Assembly (NCBI RefSeq): GCF_019278565.1
Contig: NZ_CP058988.1
Location: forward strand, 1,426,001 to 1,490,000
Origin: Cellulophaga sp. HaHa_2_95
GTDB taxonomy: Bacteria; Bacteroidota; Bacteroidia; Flavobacteriales; Flavobacteriaceae
DNA: 64,000 bases
Direction of reading: 5' to 3'
Both the position numbers and the translations under genes were made by a program. The notes under the pieces were generated by a model. The model searched no databases. It saw only the letters and a program-made list of their open reading frames with translations, and was not told the DNA's origin. Of this stretch, positions 26,724 to 34,596 are shown piece by piece (position 1 is the stretch's first letter; each line of letters starts with the position of its first letter).

Positions 26724-27503
26724 ATGACAACACTTTCTTATAAGAACCAATCGGTACACATTGATGCAGGGGAATTGGTAAGTTTTCAAGTAGATGCCCA
26801 AGAATATATTCATCAAAAGGGGAGTCCCGGGTGGCGTAATGCAGATACAGAAATGTTTCCTATCATCGGACCTACGGCAGATGCTAATTTTAGAGTAGAA
26901 ACCCCAAAAGGAACGGCTGTCCAAGATCAACATGGTTTGCTTCGTGAAATGAACTATCAAAAAGTTTCAGGAACTACAACCGAAGCCATATTTGAAAAAA
27001 CGTACAAAGCAGGAACTTTGATTAAGAATTCTAAATATCCGGAAAAATCAACAGAGGAATTCTTGCAATGGCCGTATGATTTTACCTTTAGAAAAATTAT
27101 AACACTTTCGGAAGAAGGTTTAGAAGTTCGTTTTGTGATTTCAGGAGTTTCAGGAATGCCGTATATGCTAGGGTATCATCCTGCTTTTAACCTAGTAACC
27201 GCTAATCCAACACTCCATGCGGGGACAATAGAAATAAGTCTAGAAGATGTTTTGGCCGTGGGGAGTAGAGCCTTACAGGTAGCAAAGTGCAAAGAGATTG
27301 CACTAAAAGACAAAAACACCATACATATAAAGACAGAAGGTTTTGGGAATTTTATGTTATGGACAGAAGTAAAAAATATGGTGTGTATTGAACCCATAAC
27401 TTTTTATCCATATGCCGTGAAACAGGAACATCTTGCGGAAGGCTTTTCTATACTTGGAGCAGAAGACGCTATTTACAAAATGACGATTTCTGTTTCCAAT
27501 TAA
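26724..27503 (+). CDS. aldose 1-epimerase family protein
   Basis: Sugar mutarotase-fold protein of 259 aa. Characteristic pieces are WRNADTEMFPIIGPTADANF, DQHGLLREMNY and YMLGYHPAFNLV. The His in each of the last two corresponds to conserved active-site positions. It probably equilibrates alpha and beta anomers of a sugar or sugar phosphate, with substrate unknown. It starts 4 bp after the peptidase stop, so it is likely the last gene of that operon. The palindrome for the next gene lies 25 bp after its stop. Confidence 0.88.
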   Translation: MTTLSYKNQSVHIDAGELVSFQVDAQEYIHQKGSPGWRNADTEMFPIIGPTADANFRVETPKGTAVQDQHGLLREMNYQKVSGTTTEAIFEKTYKAGTLIKNSKYPEKSTEEFLQWPYDFTFRKIITLSEEGLEVRFVISGVSGMPYMLGYHPAFNLVTANPTLHAGTIEISLEDVLAVGSRALQVAKCKEIALKDKNTIHIKTEGFGNFMLWTEVKNMVCIEPITFYPYAVKQEHLAEGFSILGAEDAIYKMTISVSN

Positions 27504-27528
27504 ATATTTGAAATCAAGTATTTTATGA

Positions 27529-27542
27529 GTAACCTAGGTTAC
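27529..27542. promoter_or_regulatory. GTAAC-N4-GTTAC operator candidate upstream of the SulP gene
   Basis: Perfect 14-bp palindrome GTAACCTAGGTTAC, extending to 16 bp with flanking A and T. It ends exactly 22 bp before the -7 box at 27565, centring near -40. The same layout occurs before the MBL/rhodanese gene. Confidence 0.75.
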
Positions 27543-27564
27543 TTAGAGAATTAAAAATTAAGCA

Positions 27565-27572
27565 TAAATTTG
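27565..27572 (+). promoter_or_regulatory. -7 box (TAaaTTTG) for the SulP gene
   Basis: TAAATTTG fits TAnnTTTG and ends 4 bp before the ATG. Transcription would start at or beside the ATG. No TTTG -33 box is seen; the palindrome occupies that place, as expected for an activator-dependent promoter. Confidence 0.65.
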
Positions 27573-27576
27573 ACGA

Positions 27577-29304
27577 ATGCAAAAATACATTCCGATATTG
27601 AAATGGTTGCCTACCTATGATAAGCGCAACCTTTCTAAAGATTTGATAGCAGGTTTTACCGTAGGAATCATTTTGGTTCCACAGGGTATGGCTTATGCTA
27701 TGATTGCAGGTTTACCACCTGTATATGGTTTGTATGCGGCACTTTTTCCGGTGTTAATGTATATGGTTTTTGGTACTTCACGGCAAGTGTCTGTAGGTCC
27801 AGTAGCTATGGATTCTCTTTTGGTAGCGGCTGGTTTAGGAGCCTTAAGTATTATTGGTATAGAAAATTATGTAGCCATGGCCATCCTATTGGCTTTTATG
27901 GTAGGAGTTATTCAGTTTTTATTAGGGGTGCTAAAAATGGGTTTTTTGGTAAATTTTTTGTCACGACCTGTTATCAGTGGTTTTACTTCTGCCGCGGCTT
28001 TTGTAATTATCTTTAGTCAGTTAAAACATTTATTAGGAGCGCCAATAGAAAGTAGTAAAATGTTTCATCAATTAGTGATCAATGCCTTTGATAAATTCGG
28101 AGAATCAAATTTGTATGATTTTGCGATTGGCTTATTAGGGATTATAATCATTTTAGTATTTAAGAAAATAAATAAAAAAATCCCAGCAATTTTGATAGTA
28201 GTAATTCTAGGTATTTTAGCTGTGTATGGTTTTAATCTAGAACAATACGGTGTTCATGTGGTAGGGGCAATTCCGACTGGACTGCCTATTTTTTCGCTGC
28301 CAACAATAGCCTTGGAAAATGTATTAAACCTGTGGCCCATAGCCTTAACCTTAGCATTAGTAGGATATTTAGAGACTATTTCCATAGGAAAAGCATTGGA
28401 AGAAAAATCAGGAGAAGAGACCATAGTTGCCAACCAAGAATTGATAGCTTTAGGTTTAGGGAATATTGTAGGATCTTTTTTTCAATCATACTCATCTACA
28501 GCTAGTTTTTCCAGATCTGCAATTAATGGTGAAGCAGGAGCAAAGACCAATTTATCGGCCTTGTTCAGTGTTGTTATGGTTATAGGAACCTTACTTTTTC
28601 TAACCCCCGTATTTTATTATTTACCTAAGGCTGCTCTAGCAAGTATAATTATGGTTTCTGTAATTGGGTTGATAGATGTGGCGTATGCTAAACAATTATG
28701 GCACAAACGAAAAGATGAATTTGTAGTATTGTTAATCACTTTTTTTGTAACCCTTTTTATTGGTATTCCTCAGGGAATTTTAATAGGGGTATTAAGTTCT
28801 CTTTTATTGATGGTATATAGAACTTCTAATCCGCATTTTGCAGTTCTAGGAAATATAAAGGATACAGACTATTATAAAAATATTACGCGGTTTGCAGATG
28901 AGGTAATCAATAGAGAAGACTTGCTTATTGTTCGTTTTGACGCACAATTATACTTTGGAAATGTAGGTTTTTTTAAGAACCAATTATTTAATGAGATTGA
29001 TAAAAAAGGTATTAAATTAAAAGGGGTAATTCTAAACGCAGAGGCAATTAATTATATAGATTCTACTGGAGCACAAGCTTTGACAAAAGTAATTAGGGAG
29101 ATTCACGATAGAAATATGCAATTCTATATTGCTGGCGCTATAGGACCTACCAGAGACATTATTTTTAATAGTGGAATTATCAATGAACTGCACAAAGAAT
29201 TTTTATTTGTAAAGATTAAAGAAGCAGTGGCTTGTTTTGATGACCCTAGCTCTGTCTCTAGTTTAAAGGGACGGGTAGCGTATCAAAATCAGTTTAGAGT
29301 GTAA
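27577..29304 (+). CDS. SulP-family anion transporter with STAS domain
   Basis: Inner-membrane permease of 575 aa, of the SLC26/SulP group that carries sulfate, bicarbonate or other anions. The N-terminal family signature is GFTVGIILVPQGMAYAMIAG, then LPPVYGLYAALFPVL. About 10-14 membrane segments run to residue 420. The C-terminal STAS domain (about 440-560) contains IDSTGAQAL, a regulatory phosphorylation-type motif. It is followed by the persulfide-dioxygenase-like gene, and the two share a palindrome and promoter layout. This suggests sulfur anions as substrate, though bicarbonate cannot be excluded. Confidence 0.93.
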   Translation: MQKYIPILKWLPTYDKRNLSKDLIAGFTVGIILVPQGMAYAMIAGLPPVYGLYAALFPVLMYMVFGTSRQVSVGPVAMDSLLVAAGLGALSIIGIENYVAMAILLAFMVGVIQFLLGVLKMGFLVNFLSRPVISGFTSAAAFVIIFSQLKHLLGAPIESSKMFHQLVINAFDKFGESNLYDFAIGLLGIIIILVFKKINKKIPAILIVVILGILAVYGFNLEQYGVHVVGAIPTGLPIFSLPTIALENVLNLWPIALTLALVGYLETISIGKALEEKSGEETIVANQELIALGLGNIVGSFFQSYSSTASFSRSAINGEAGAKTNLSALFSVVMVIGTLLFLTPVFYYLPKAALASIIMVSVIGLIDVAYAKQLWHKRKDEFVVLLITFFVTLFIGIPQGILIGVLSSLLLMVYRTSNPHFAVLGNIKDTDYYKNITRFADEVINREDLLIVRFDAQLYFGNVGFFKNQLFNEIDKKGIKLKGVILNAEAINYIDSTGAQALTKVIREIHDRNMQFYIAGAIGPTRDIIFNSGIINELHKEFLFVKIKEAVACFDDPSSVSSLKGRVAYQNQFRV

Positions 29305-29314
29305 CTAATGTTAC
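29301..29314. promoter_or_regulatory. GTAAC-N4-GTTAC operator candidate upstream of the MBL/rhodanese gene
   Basis: Perfect palindromic half-sites GTAAC and GTTAC around TAAT, overlapping the SulP stop codon. It ends exactly 22 bp before the -7 box at 29337, as at the SulP promoter. Confidence 0.75.
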
Positions 29315-29336
29315 TGATAACGTATGTAAGTTTATG

Positions 29337-29344
29337 TACTTTTG
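29337..29344 (+). promoter_or_regulatory. -7 box (TActTTTG) for the MBL/rhodanese gene
   Basis: TACTTTTG fits TAnnTTTG. No TTTG -33 box stands 17-23 bp upstream. The palindrome at 29301 is placed where a class II activator would bind. The leader to the ATG is about 85 nt. Confidence 0.65.
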
Positions 29345-29435
29345 GAGTAAGGAGTAGTAGATTAATTAATAAAAATTGAGTAGGTATTCATCAAATTTCA
29401 AATGATGGCGCTAATCGAGAAAAAATAATAGAGAT

Positions 29436-30845
29436 ATGAAAATTGAACAAATATATACTGGATGCTTAGCACAAGGTGCTTACTATATTGAAAGTAAAGG
29501 AGAAGTGGCTATTATTGATCCGCTAAGAGAAGTAGGTCCTTATATGAAAAGGGCAGCGAATGATAAGGCGAAAATAAAGTACATTTTTGAAACTCATTTT
29601 CATGCAGATTTTGTTAGTGGTCATGTTACCTTAGCTAAAGAAACAGGGGCTGCAATTATTTACGGACCTAATGCAAACCCTTCTTTTGATGCTATAATTG
29701 CTACCGATGGTCAGGAGTTTACAGTAGGAGATATCACTATTAAGGTCTTACATACTCCAGGACATACTATGGAGAGTTCTACATTTTTACTAAAAAATGA
29801 AAATGGAAAAGACCATGCTATTTTCTCAGGAGACACCTTATTTTTAGGGGATGTGGGTAGACCGGATTTAGCCCAAAAAGCAGCAGATATGACGCAGGAA
29901 CAGTTGGCAGGAACACTGTTTGATAGTCTACGTAATAAGATTATGCCTTTGGCAGATGACGTTATTGTATATCCTGCTCATGGTGCAGGATCTGCATGTG
30001 GTAAAAACATGATGAAGGAAACGGTAGATACTCTAGGGAATCAGAAGAAAATGAATTATGCCCTTCGTGCAGATATGACAAGGGATGAATTTATAAAAGA
30101 AGTTACAGACGGACTTTTACCTCCTCCAAAATATTTTCCTCTAAATGTGAAAATGAACAAAGAAGGTTACGAAGATTTTGATGAGGTTCTAGAACGAGGA
30201 GCTACAGCTTTAACTCCAGATGCTTTTGAAGTAGCAGCGAATGAAACGGGTGCTATAGTGCTGGATGTTCGCCATCAAGATGATTTTGTAAAAGGACATA
30301 TTCCGCGTTCAATCTTTATTGGACTAAATGGTGATTTTGCTCCATGGGTGGGTGCATTAATTGCAGATGTTGATCAACCTTTATTGCTTGTAACTCCAGA
30401 AGGCAAAGAGGAAGAGGCAATTACTAGGTTATCTCGTGTTGGTTTTGATGGAACGATAGGCTTCTTAAAAGGTGGATTTGATGCTTGGAAGAAAGCAGCT
30501 AAAGATTATGACACGATTACATCGGTGCCAGCTTCTGAAGCCGTGAAGACCATAGCCGCAAAACATACTCCTGTATTTGATGTACGTAAGGAGACAGAAT
30601 TTTTATCAGAGCATGTGAAAAGTGCAGAAAACACGCCTTTAAGTTCTTTAAATGATTATCTAGCAGAATTTCCTGAAAAAGAAACATTCTTTGTGCACTG
30701 TGCAGGAGGATACAGGTCTGTTATAGCAGCATCTATATTAAAGAGTAGAGGAATTCATAACTTAATAGATGTAGCAGGTGGCTTTGCAGCTTTGAAAGCA
30801 GATGGAGCGGAAGTAACAGAGTATGTTTGCCCCACAACATTGTAG
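29436..30845 (+). CDS. MBL-fold / double rhodanese protein, persulfide dioxygenase-like
   Basis: Predicted sulfur-oxidising enzyme of 469 aa, cytoplasmic. The metallo-beta-lactamase domain (about 1-250) has THFHADFVSGH, the ETHE1/persulfide-dioxygenase version of HxHxDH, with GHTMESSTF and FSGDTLFLGDVGRPDL. Two rhodanese domains follow. The first (about 265-350) has no Cys in its active loop, replaced by VTPEGKEEE. The second (about 365-465) has FFVHCAGGYRS with the sulfur-carrying Cys. The family oxidises glutathione persulfide to sulfite, or handles low-molecular-weight persulfides. Neighbour SulP could move the sulfite or sulfate produced (inference). Confidence 0.93.
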   Translation: MKIEQIYTGCLAQGAYYIESKGEVAIIDPLREVGPYMKRAANDKAKIKYIFETHFHADFVSGHVTLAKETGAAIIYGPNANPSFDAIIATDGQEFTVGDITIKVLHTPGHTMESSTFLLKNENGKDHAIFSGDTLFLGDVGRPDLAQKAADMTQEQLAGTLFDSLRNKIMPLADDVIVYPAHGAGSACGKNMMKETVDTLGNQKKMNYALRADMTRDEFIKEVTDGLLPPPKYFPLNVKMNKEGYEDFDEVLERGATALTPDAFEVAANETGAIVLDVRHQDDFVKGHIPRSIFIGLNGDFAPWVGALIADVDQPLLLVTPEGKEEEAITRLSRVGFDGTIGFLKGGFDAWKKAAKDYDTITSVPASEAVKTIAAKHTPVFDVRKETEFLSEHVKSAENTPLSSLNDYLAEFPEKETFFVHCAGGYRSVIAASILKSRGIHNLIDVAGGFAALKADGAEVTEYVCPTTL

Positions 30846-30865
30846 AAAAAAATAGAATTTTATAA

Positions 30866-30901
30866 AAAGACCATCAGCAATTTGTTGATGGTCTTTTTTT
30901 T
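30866..30901 (+). terminator. rho-independent terminator after the MBL/rhodanese gene
   Basis: GACCATCA (30869-30876) pairs with TGATGGTC (30886-30893), extended by A/T pairs and followed by a T run. Confidence 0.9.
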
Positions 30902-30978
30902 ATCACTTTTATGATTTTTATCATTTTTATTGGTAGGGCGTAGTACTAATTTTACACGCTAAACAAACTTAATAAATT

Positions 30979-31107
30979 ATGAATAAGCTAGCCATATCTT
31001 TAGTAAACTGGAACAACGGAATTGTCATGATCGGAATTTTTGCAGCCGTGTGTATTTCTTTAGTTTTAATTATTATTGCATTTATCAATAGTGAAAAGAA
31101 AAAATAA
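30979..31107 (+). CDS. 42-aa single-pass membrane protein
   Basis: A short open frame from ATG 30979 to TAA 31107. It reads MNKLAISLVNWNNGIVMIG, then a hydrophobic stretch (IGIFAAVCISLVLIIIAFI, about residues 18-36), and ends NSEKKK. The layout, with a short N-terminal tail, one membrane helix and a basic cytoplasmic tip, is that of bacterial small membrane proteins. It lies between a terminator and the convergent exonuclease gene (7-bp gap). Function unknown; no known family is recognised. Confidence 0.55.
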   Translation: MNKLAISLVNWNNGIVMIGIFAAVCISLVLIIIAFINSEKKK

Positions 31108-31114
31108 TAGCGGG

Positions 31115-32488
31115 TTATTTTGTAGACAGGCTATAAATTTTATCTTCATTTTTGATTACATAATTGGCTATTAGTCGTTCTGTCTCAAAAGTATTTTTTT
31201 GCGGTGTGATAAACGGTGTTAGATCATCAATATTTTCAATCGCTATCTCATTTTCTACGAAGCCATATCCCATGTAGGTATTGTCTTGAATAAGGATGAC
31301 CCCAGACTCATCTAGGGTTCTTCCTTTTTCTCTTATGATAAAGTTTACATTTTTAGACTGGATATCGTTTATGGCAGTTTTAACTTTGGTATTGTACACT
31401 TCAATAGGCTCTGTACCTCTGCAGATGCCTTCGCATTCTAAAATATCATAATGGGAGCATGCTGTTACATTCTCTTGCAAATGGCAGAATTTAGGACATA
31501 GTTTGTAGGTTTTGCAAAGCTCCTGTAAAAAACTTCTGCAATCTGTTTTTGAGTATAAAATATGAAAAGCATTGGGAGCCATTTTCAGGGTGTTCCAAGC
31601 TAAATGCATTACTCCATTACGGTCTTCATACGTAAATATTCCAAAAGGTTGAATCTTTTTTTTCTGCGCTCTATTGTATTCGGGATAGTGCTGTTTGATT
31701 GCATCAGATTCCATCAACAATGCCAATAGTTCACTCCCTGAAAGTTCAAAATCTAGAGCAGCGGTATTTTGACAAAGCGTAATTTCTTTAGTAGATTTAT
31801 CATAGAAATGGCTAAGCACTCTTTTCTTTATATCTATAGCTTTACCTACATATATAATTTTACCCTTTGCATTTTTAAAAAAATAAATACCAGGTTCATT
31901 AGGTAACTTATCAAAATCAGATTTTGGCAAACCTGGCGGTAATGTAGCCTCTTGAGAACGTGCATTTAAAAACGACTTAAATACCGCGTCAGCATCCTCA
32001 ACACGCAATAACTTTGCAAATAAAATAGTGGTTGCTTCAGCATCACCTCTAGCCCTATGTCTATCTGTAAGTGGTATCTCTAAGGCAGCACATAATTTCC
32101 CTAAACTGTAGCTATTATACCCTGGGATTAGTTTTCTAGACAAACGTACGGTGCACAGTTTTTTACGAATAAAGTCTACCCCAATAGATTTAAACTCGTG
32201 TTTTATGATATTGTAATCAAAATTTACATTGTGTGCAACAAAGATGGTTTCCTTCGTAATTTCTAATATTTTATCAGCAACTTCAGCAAATTTAGGGGCA
32301 TTACGCACCATATTATTATCAATGCCTGTGAGGCCAGTAATAAAGTATGGAATTTCAGCTTCTGGATTTACAAGCGTTGTAAATTCATCTATGACATCAT
32401 ATCCGTCATATTTAAAAATAGAAATCTCTGTAATTTTATTGCCTTCAATGCCATTTCCTGTAGTTTCAATATCTATAATTGTATACAA
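31115..32488 (-). CDS. 3'-5' exonuclease (DnaQ-type) fused to GIY-YIG nuclease
   Basis: Two-nuclease protein of 457 aa. The N-terminal half is a DEDDh exonuclease: IIDIETTGNGIEGNKITEIS (motif I), VAHNVNFDYNI (motif II) and HRARGDAEATTIL (motif III). The second half has the GIY-YIG fold: PGIYFFKNAKGKIIYVGKAI, followed by DIKKRVLSHF and LLMESDAIKQHYPEYN, as in UvrC and Cho. This arrangement is related to Cho/DnaQ fusions thought to act in DNA repair. A Cys-rich segment (TACSHYDILECEGICRG) lies near residue 345. The start is the TTG at 32488, since the exonuclease motif begins three residues later. Confidence 0.9.
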   Translation of the reverse strand: MYTIIDIETTGNGIEGNKITEISIFKYDGYDVIDEFTTLVNPEAEIPYFITGLTGIDNNMVRNAPKFAEVADKILEITKETIFVAHNVNFDYNIIKHEFKSIGVDFIRKKLCTVRLSRKLIPGYNSYSLGKLCAALEIPLTDRHRARGDAEATTILFAKLLRVEDADAVFKSFLNARSQEATLPPGLPKSDFDKLPNEPGIYFFKNAKGKIIYVGKAIDIKKRVLSHFYDKSTKEITLCQNTAALDFELSGSELLALLMESDAIKQHYPEYNRAQKKKIQPFGIFTYEDRNGVMHLAWNTLKMAPNAFHILYSKTDCRSFLQELCKTYKLCPKFCHLQENVTACSHYDILECEGICRGTEPIEVYNTKVKTAINDIQSKNVNFIIREKGRTLDESGVILIQDNTYMGYGFVENEIAIENIDDLTPFITPQKNTFETERLIANYVIKNEDKIYSLSTK

Positions 32489-32505
32489 AAGCCCTTTTTT
32501 TGTAG

Positions 32506-32513
32506 CAAAGTTA
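32506..32513 (-). promoter_or_regulatory. candidate -7 box (TAacTTTG) for the exonuclease gene
   Basis: On the minus strand TAACTTTG fits TAnnTTTG and ends 17 bp before the TTG start, which supports that start codon. Confidence 0.5.
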
Positions 32514-32620
32514 CGGTATTTTTAAGCATGAAATATTCTTGAAAATATTTGAAAAACATGTTTGTTTTTTTACTTCATTTGTACTATAATTTTTGTGTTT
32601 ACCCTAATAGGGAGGGCACC

Positions 32621-32812
32621 TTGAAGAAAAATATTTATTTCGGGTTTTTGAGGATTTTGAAATCGTTCTCAAAAGCATTCCATAGTTTGGAAGACCGATT
32701 ATTAGGCCAGATTTCTTACTTCAGATCTATTAAAGAGTTTCATTTTTTGATTGTGAAAAATGAACGTACTATTCGTATTTTATTATTAAAACCCTTTACG
32801 AGCAAAGCATAG
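32621..32812 (+). CDS. doubtful 63-aa open frame in a 421-bp gap
   Basis: A TTG-started frame reading M(TTG)KKNIYFGFLRILKSF and ending LLKPFTSKA, preceded by GGAGG five bases upstream. No signal peptide, membrane segment or known domain is seen. It lies in the gap 32489-32909, which also holds the exonuclease promoter and a short palindrome at 32835-32847. Such Shine-Dalgarno-like sequences are of little weight in Bacteroidota. I regard it as possible but unproven. Confidence 0.2.
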   Translation: MKKNIYFGFLRILKSFSKAFHSLEDRLLGQISYFRSIKEFHFLIVKNERTIRILLLKPFTSKA

Positions 32813-32909
32813 AAAGCTGTTATTGTTACCATGGCATACCAGGTATGAAGGGTAAGAGTCTATTATTCAACCAAAAAAATATAACGCTAATTAATTAACA
32901 ATAATAAAT

Positions 32910-33224
32910 ATGAAAATAGTAGCAATTTCCATTTTACTATTAATAACCTCTTTTCTGAAAACAAATCAAGATACTTTAACAGTTACAGCAACCTATGAAG
33001 GTGTAGATGACGGTGTGTATTATTTTTCATCAGAAGAAGATTTTAACACCTATGCTTTTAAAGAAATAGAAGATGCAGCTAGTTCTAAATATAACATGGC
33101 TGATAGAAAATTAATAGGGACCGACTTTGAAGTTACCTATACATCTGAGGAGTTTTTAGATGAAGAAAACGAGACGTATGAAGTTTTAACGATTACGGAT
33201 TTAAAACTAATTAAGAAAAATTAA
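32910..33224 (+). CDS. small exported protein, 104 aa
   Basis: Protein of 104 aa with an N-terminal hydrophobic signal (MKIVAISILLLITSFLKTNQ) and a short acidic beta-rich mature part (TVTATYEGVDDGVYYFSSEE). No lipobox or known domain is recognised. It stands alone between a gap and a strong hairpin at 33232. Function unknown. Confidence 0.6.
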   Translation: MKIVAISILLLITSFLKTNQDTLTVTATYEGVDDGVYYFSSEEDFNTYAFKEIEDAASSKYNMADRKLIGTDFEVTYTSEEFLDEENETYEVLTITDLKLIKKN

Positions 33225-33231
33225 ATATATA

Positions 33232-33270
33232 GATAAGAGGGTATAGCTTTTTTGTTTATACCCTCTTATC
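33232..33270. terminator. perfect 14-bp hairpin with T-rich loop
   Basis: GATAAGAGGGTATA (33232-33245) and TATACCCTCTTATC (33257-33270) are perfectly complementary around an 11-nt loop that holds a six-T run. It starts 7 bp after the stop of the 104-aa gene. It lacks a T run after the stem, so it may be a terminator of unusual form or an mRNA-stability element. It lies inside any 5' extension of the next gene, supporting the start at 33294. Confidence 0.55.
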
Positions 33271-33293
33271 ACATACCTAAACGGCATAATAAA

Positions 33294-34589
33294 TTGCGAA
33301 AAATAATTCAGGTTAAAAAGAATTTTTTATTTATCTCTCGCTGGGGAGAGTCATTAGATATTGCTTATGCTACCTTACAAGAAGGTAATGAAGTAAAATT
33401 CTACATAGAAGACAAAGCGTCTAAAGAAATTGGATATGGTTTTGTAAAGAAAGTACAGGACTGGAAAAAGCATGTAGATTGGGCAGATGTACTAATTTTT
33501 GATTATACCGGAAACGGAAAAGTATGTCAAGAATTACGTGCGCAAGGTAAATTGGTTTTTGGAGGTACTGAATATACAGACGCCTTAGAACTAGACCGTA
33601 ATTTTGGACAAGAAGAGCTTAAAAGACATAAGATTAATATTCTGCCATTTAAAGAATTTGAGACTTTTAAAGAGGCTATAAAGTATGTTGAAGGGAATCC
33701 TAATGCCTATGTAATAAAACCATCTGGTGAAACACAAGAGTTAAAACAATTGCTTTTTGTGGGTAATGATGACTCTGGGCAAGATGTAGTTCGGGTATTG
33801 AAAGCTTACGAGAAATCTTGGGGAGATGATTTTGGTACCTTTCAACTGCAGCGAAAAGTAAAGGGAGTAGAGATATCTGTTTCTGCTTTTTTTAATGGTA
33901 TTGAATTTTTAACGCCGATAAACATCACTTTCGAGCATAAAAAATTATTCCCAAAGGAGCTGGGAGTATCAACAGGAGAAATGGGGAGTAGTATGTTTTG
34001 GGTCAAAGATTCTCCAATTTTTGATAAAACACTAAAAAAAATGGAAGCAATACTTGCTAAAAATAATTTTTTTGGACATATAGATTTAAATTGTATTGTA
34101 AACGGACACGGCATTTATCCTTTGGAGTTTACCTCTCGCTTTGGTTTTCCGCAAATTTTTATCCAACGGGCAGGAATAACAGAGCCTATTGGTGAGTTGT
34201 TATATAAAGTAGCTTCTGGACATAAATTTCAACTTCAAGTAAAAAAGGGGTTCCAAGTTGGTGCTTTTGTGGTCGTACCACCATTTCCATATGAGGACAA
34301 AAAAACCTTTGAGTTATTTTCTAAAGATGCGGTAGTAATTTTAAAAAAGGATAGTTTGGAAGGGATACATCCCATGCATTTAAAAATTGTTAACGATCAG
34401 TGGCTCATTACAGGGAATACAGGGATAGCCCTATTAGTAACAGGAACGGGTTTAACCATGAAAGATGCGCAAAAAATGATGTATAATCGTATCAATACGG
34501 TCATTATAAACAACTGTTATTATCGTACAGATATAGGTGATCGTTGGTTTGAAGATTCGGATAAATTATGGTCTTGGGGGCTTTTATAA
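33294..34589 (+). CDS. PurD-like ATP-grasp protein
   Basis: ATP-grasp ligase-like protein of about 431 aa, related to phosphoribosylamine-glycine ligase but with an unusual N terminus. It starts near FLFISRWGESLDIAYATLQE and lacks the GGREHA loop of true PurD. ATP-grasp parts seen are NAYVIKPSGETQELKQLLFV, GVEISVSAFFNGIEFLTPIN and HIDLNCIVNGHGIYPLEFTS, which form the ATP and metal site. The start is a TTG at 33294; no near ATG exists, and an upstream TTG lies within the hairpin. The GNAT gene starts 8 bp after its stop. An amide or peptide-bond-forming reaction is inferred from the fold; the real purD is not seen here. Confidence 0.75.
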   Translation: MRKIIQVKKNFLFISRWGESLDIAYATLQEGNEVKFYIEDKASKEIGYGFVKKVQDWKKHVDWADVLIFDYTGNGKVCQELRAQGKLVFGGTEYTDALELDRNFGQEELKRHKINILPFKEFETFKEAIKYVEGNPNAYVIKPSGETQELKQLLFVGNDDSGQDVVRVLKAYEKSWGDDFGTFQLQRKVKGVEISVSAFFNGIEFLTPINITFEHKKLFPKELGVSTGEMGSSMFWVKDSPIFDKTLKKMEAILAKNNFFGHIDLNCIVNGHGIYPLEFTSRFGFPQIFIQRAGITEPIGELLYKVASGHKFQLQVKKGFQVGAFVVVPPFPYEDKKTFELFSKDAVVILKKDSLEGIHPMHLKIVNDQWLITGNTGIALLVTGTGLTMKDAQKMMYNRINTVIINNCYYRTDIGDRWFEDSDKLWSWGLL

Positions 34590-34596
34590 AAAAAGT

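Noticed and set aside
32549..32620. Extension of the doubtful small frame to a TTG at 32549
   Set aside because: The extra 24 residues have no homology signal; even the shorter frame is doubtful.
32835..32847. Palindrome CATACC-A-GGTATG
   Set aside because: A single short copy with no promoter element around it and no partner elsewhere.
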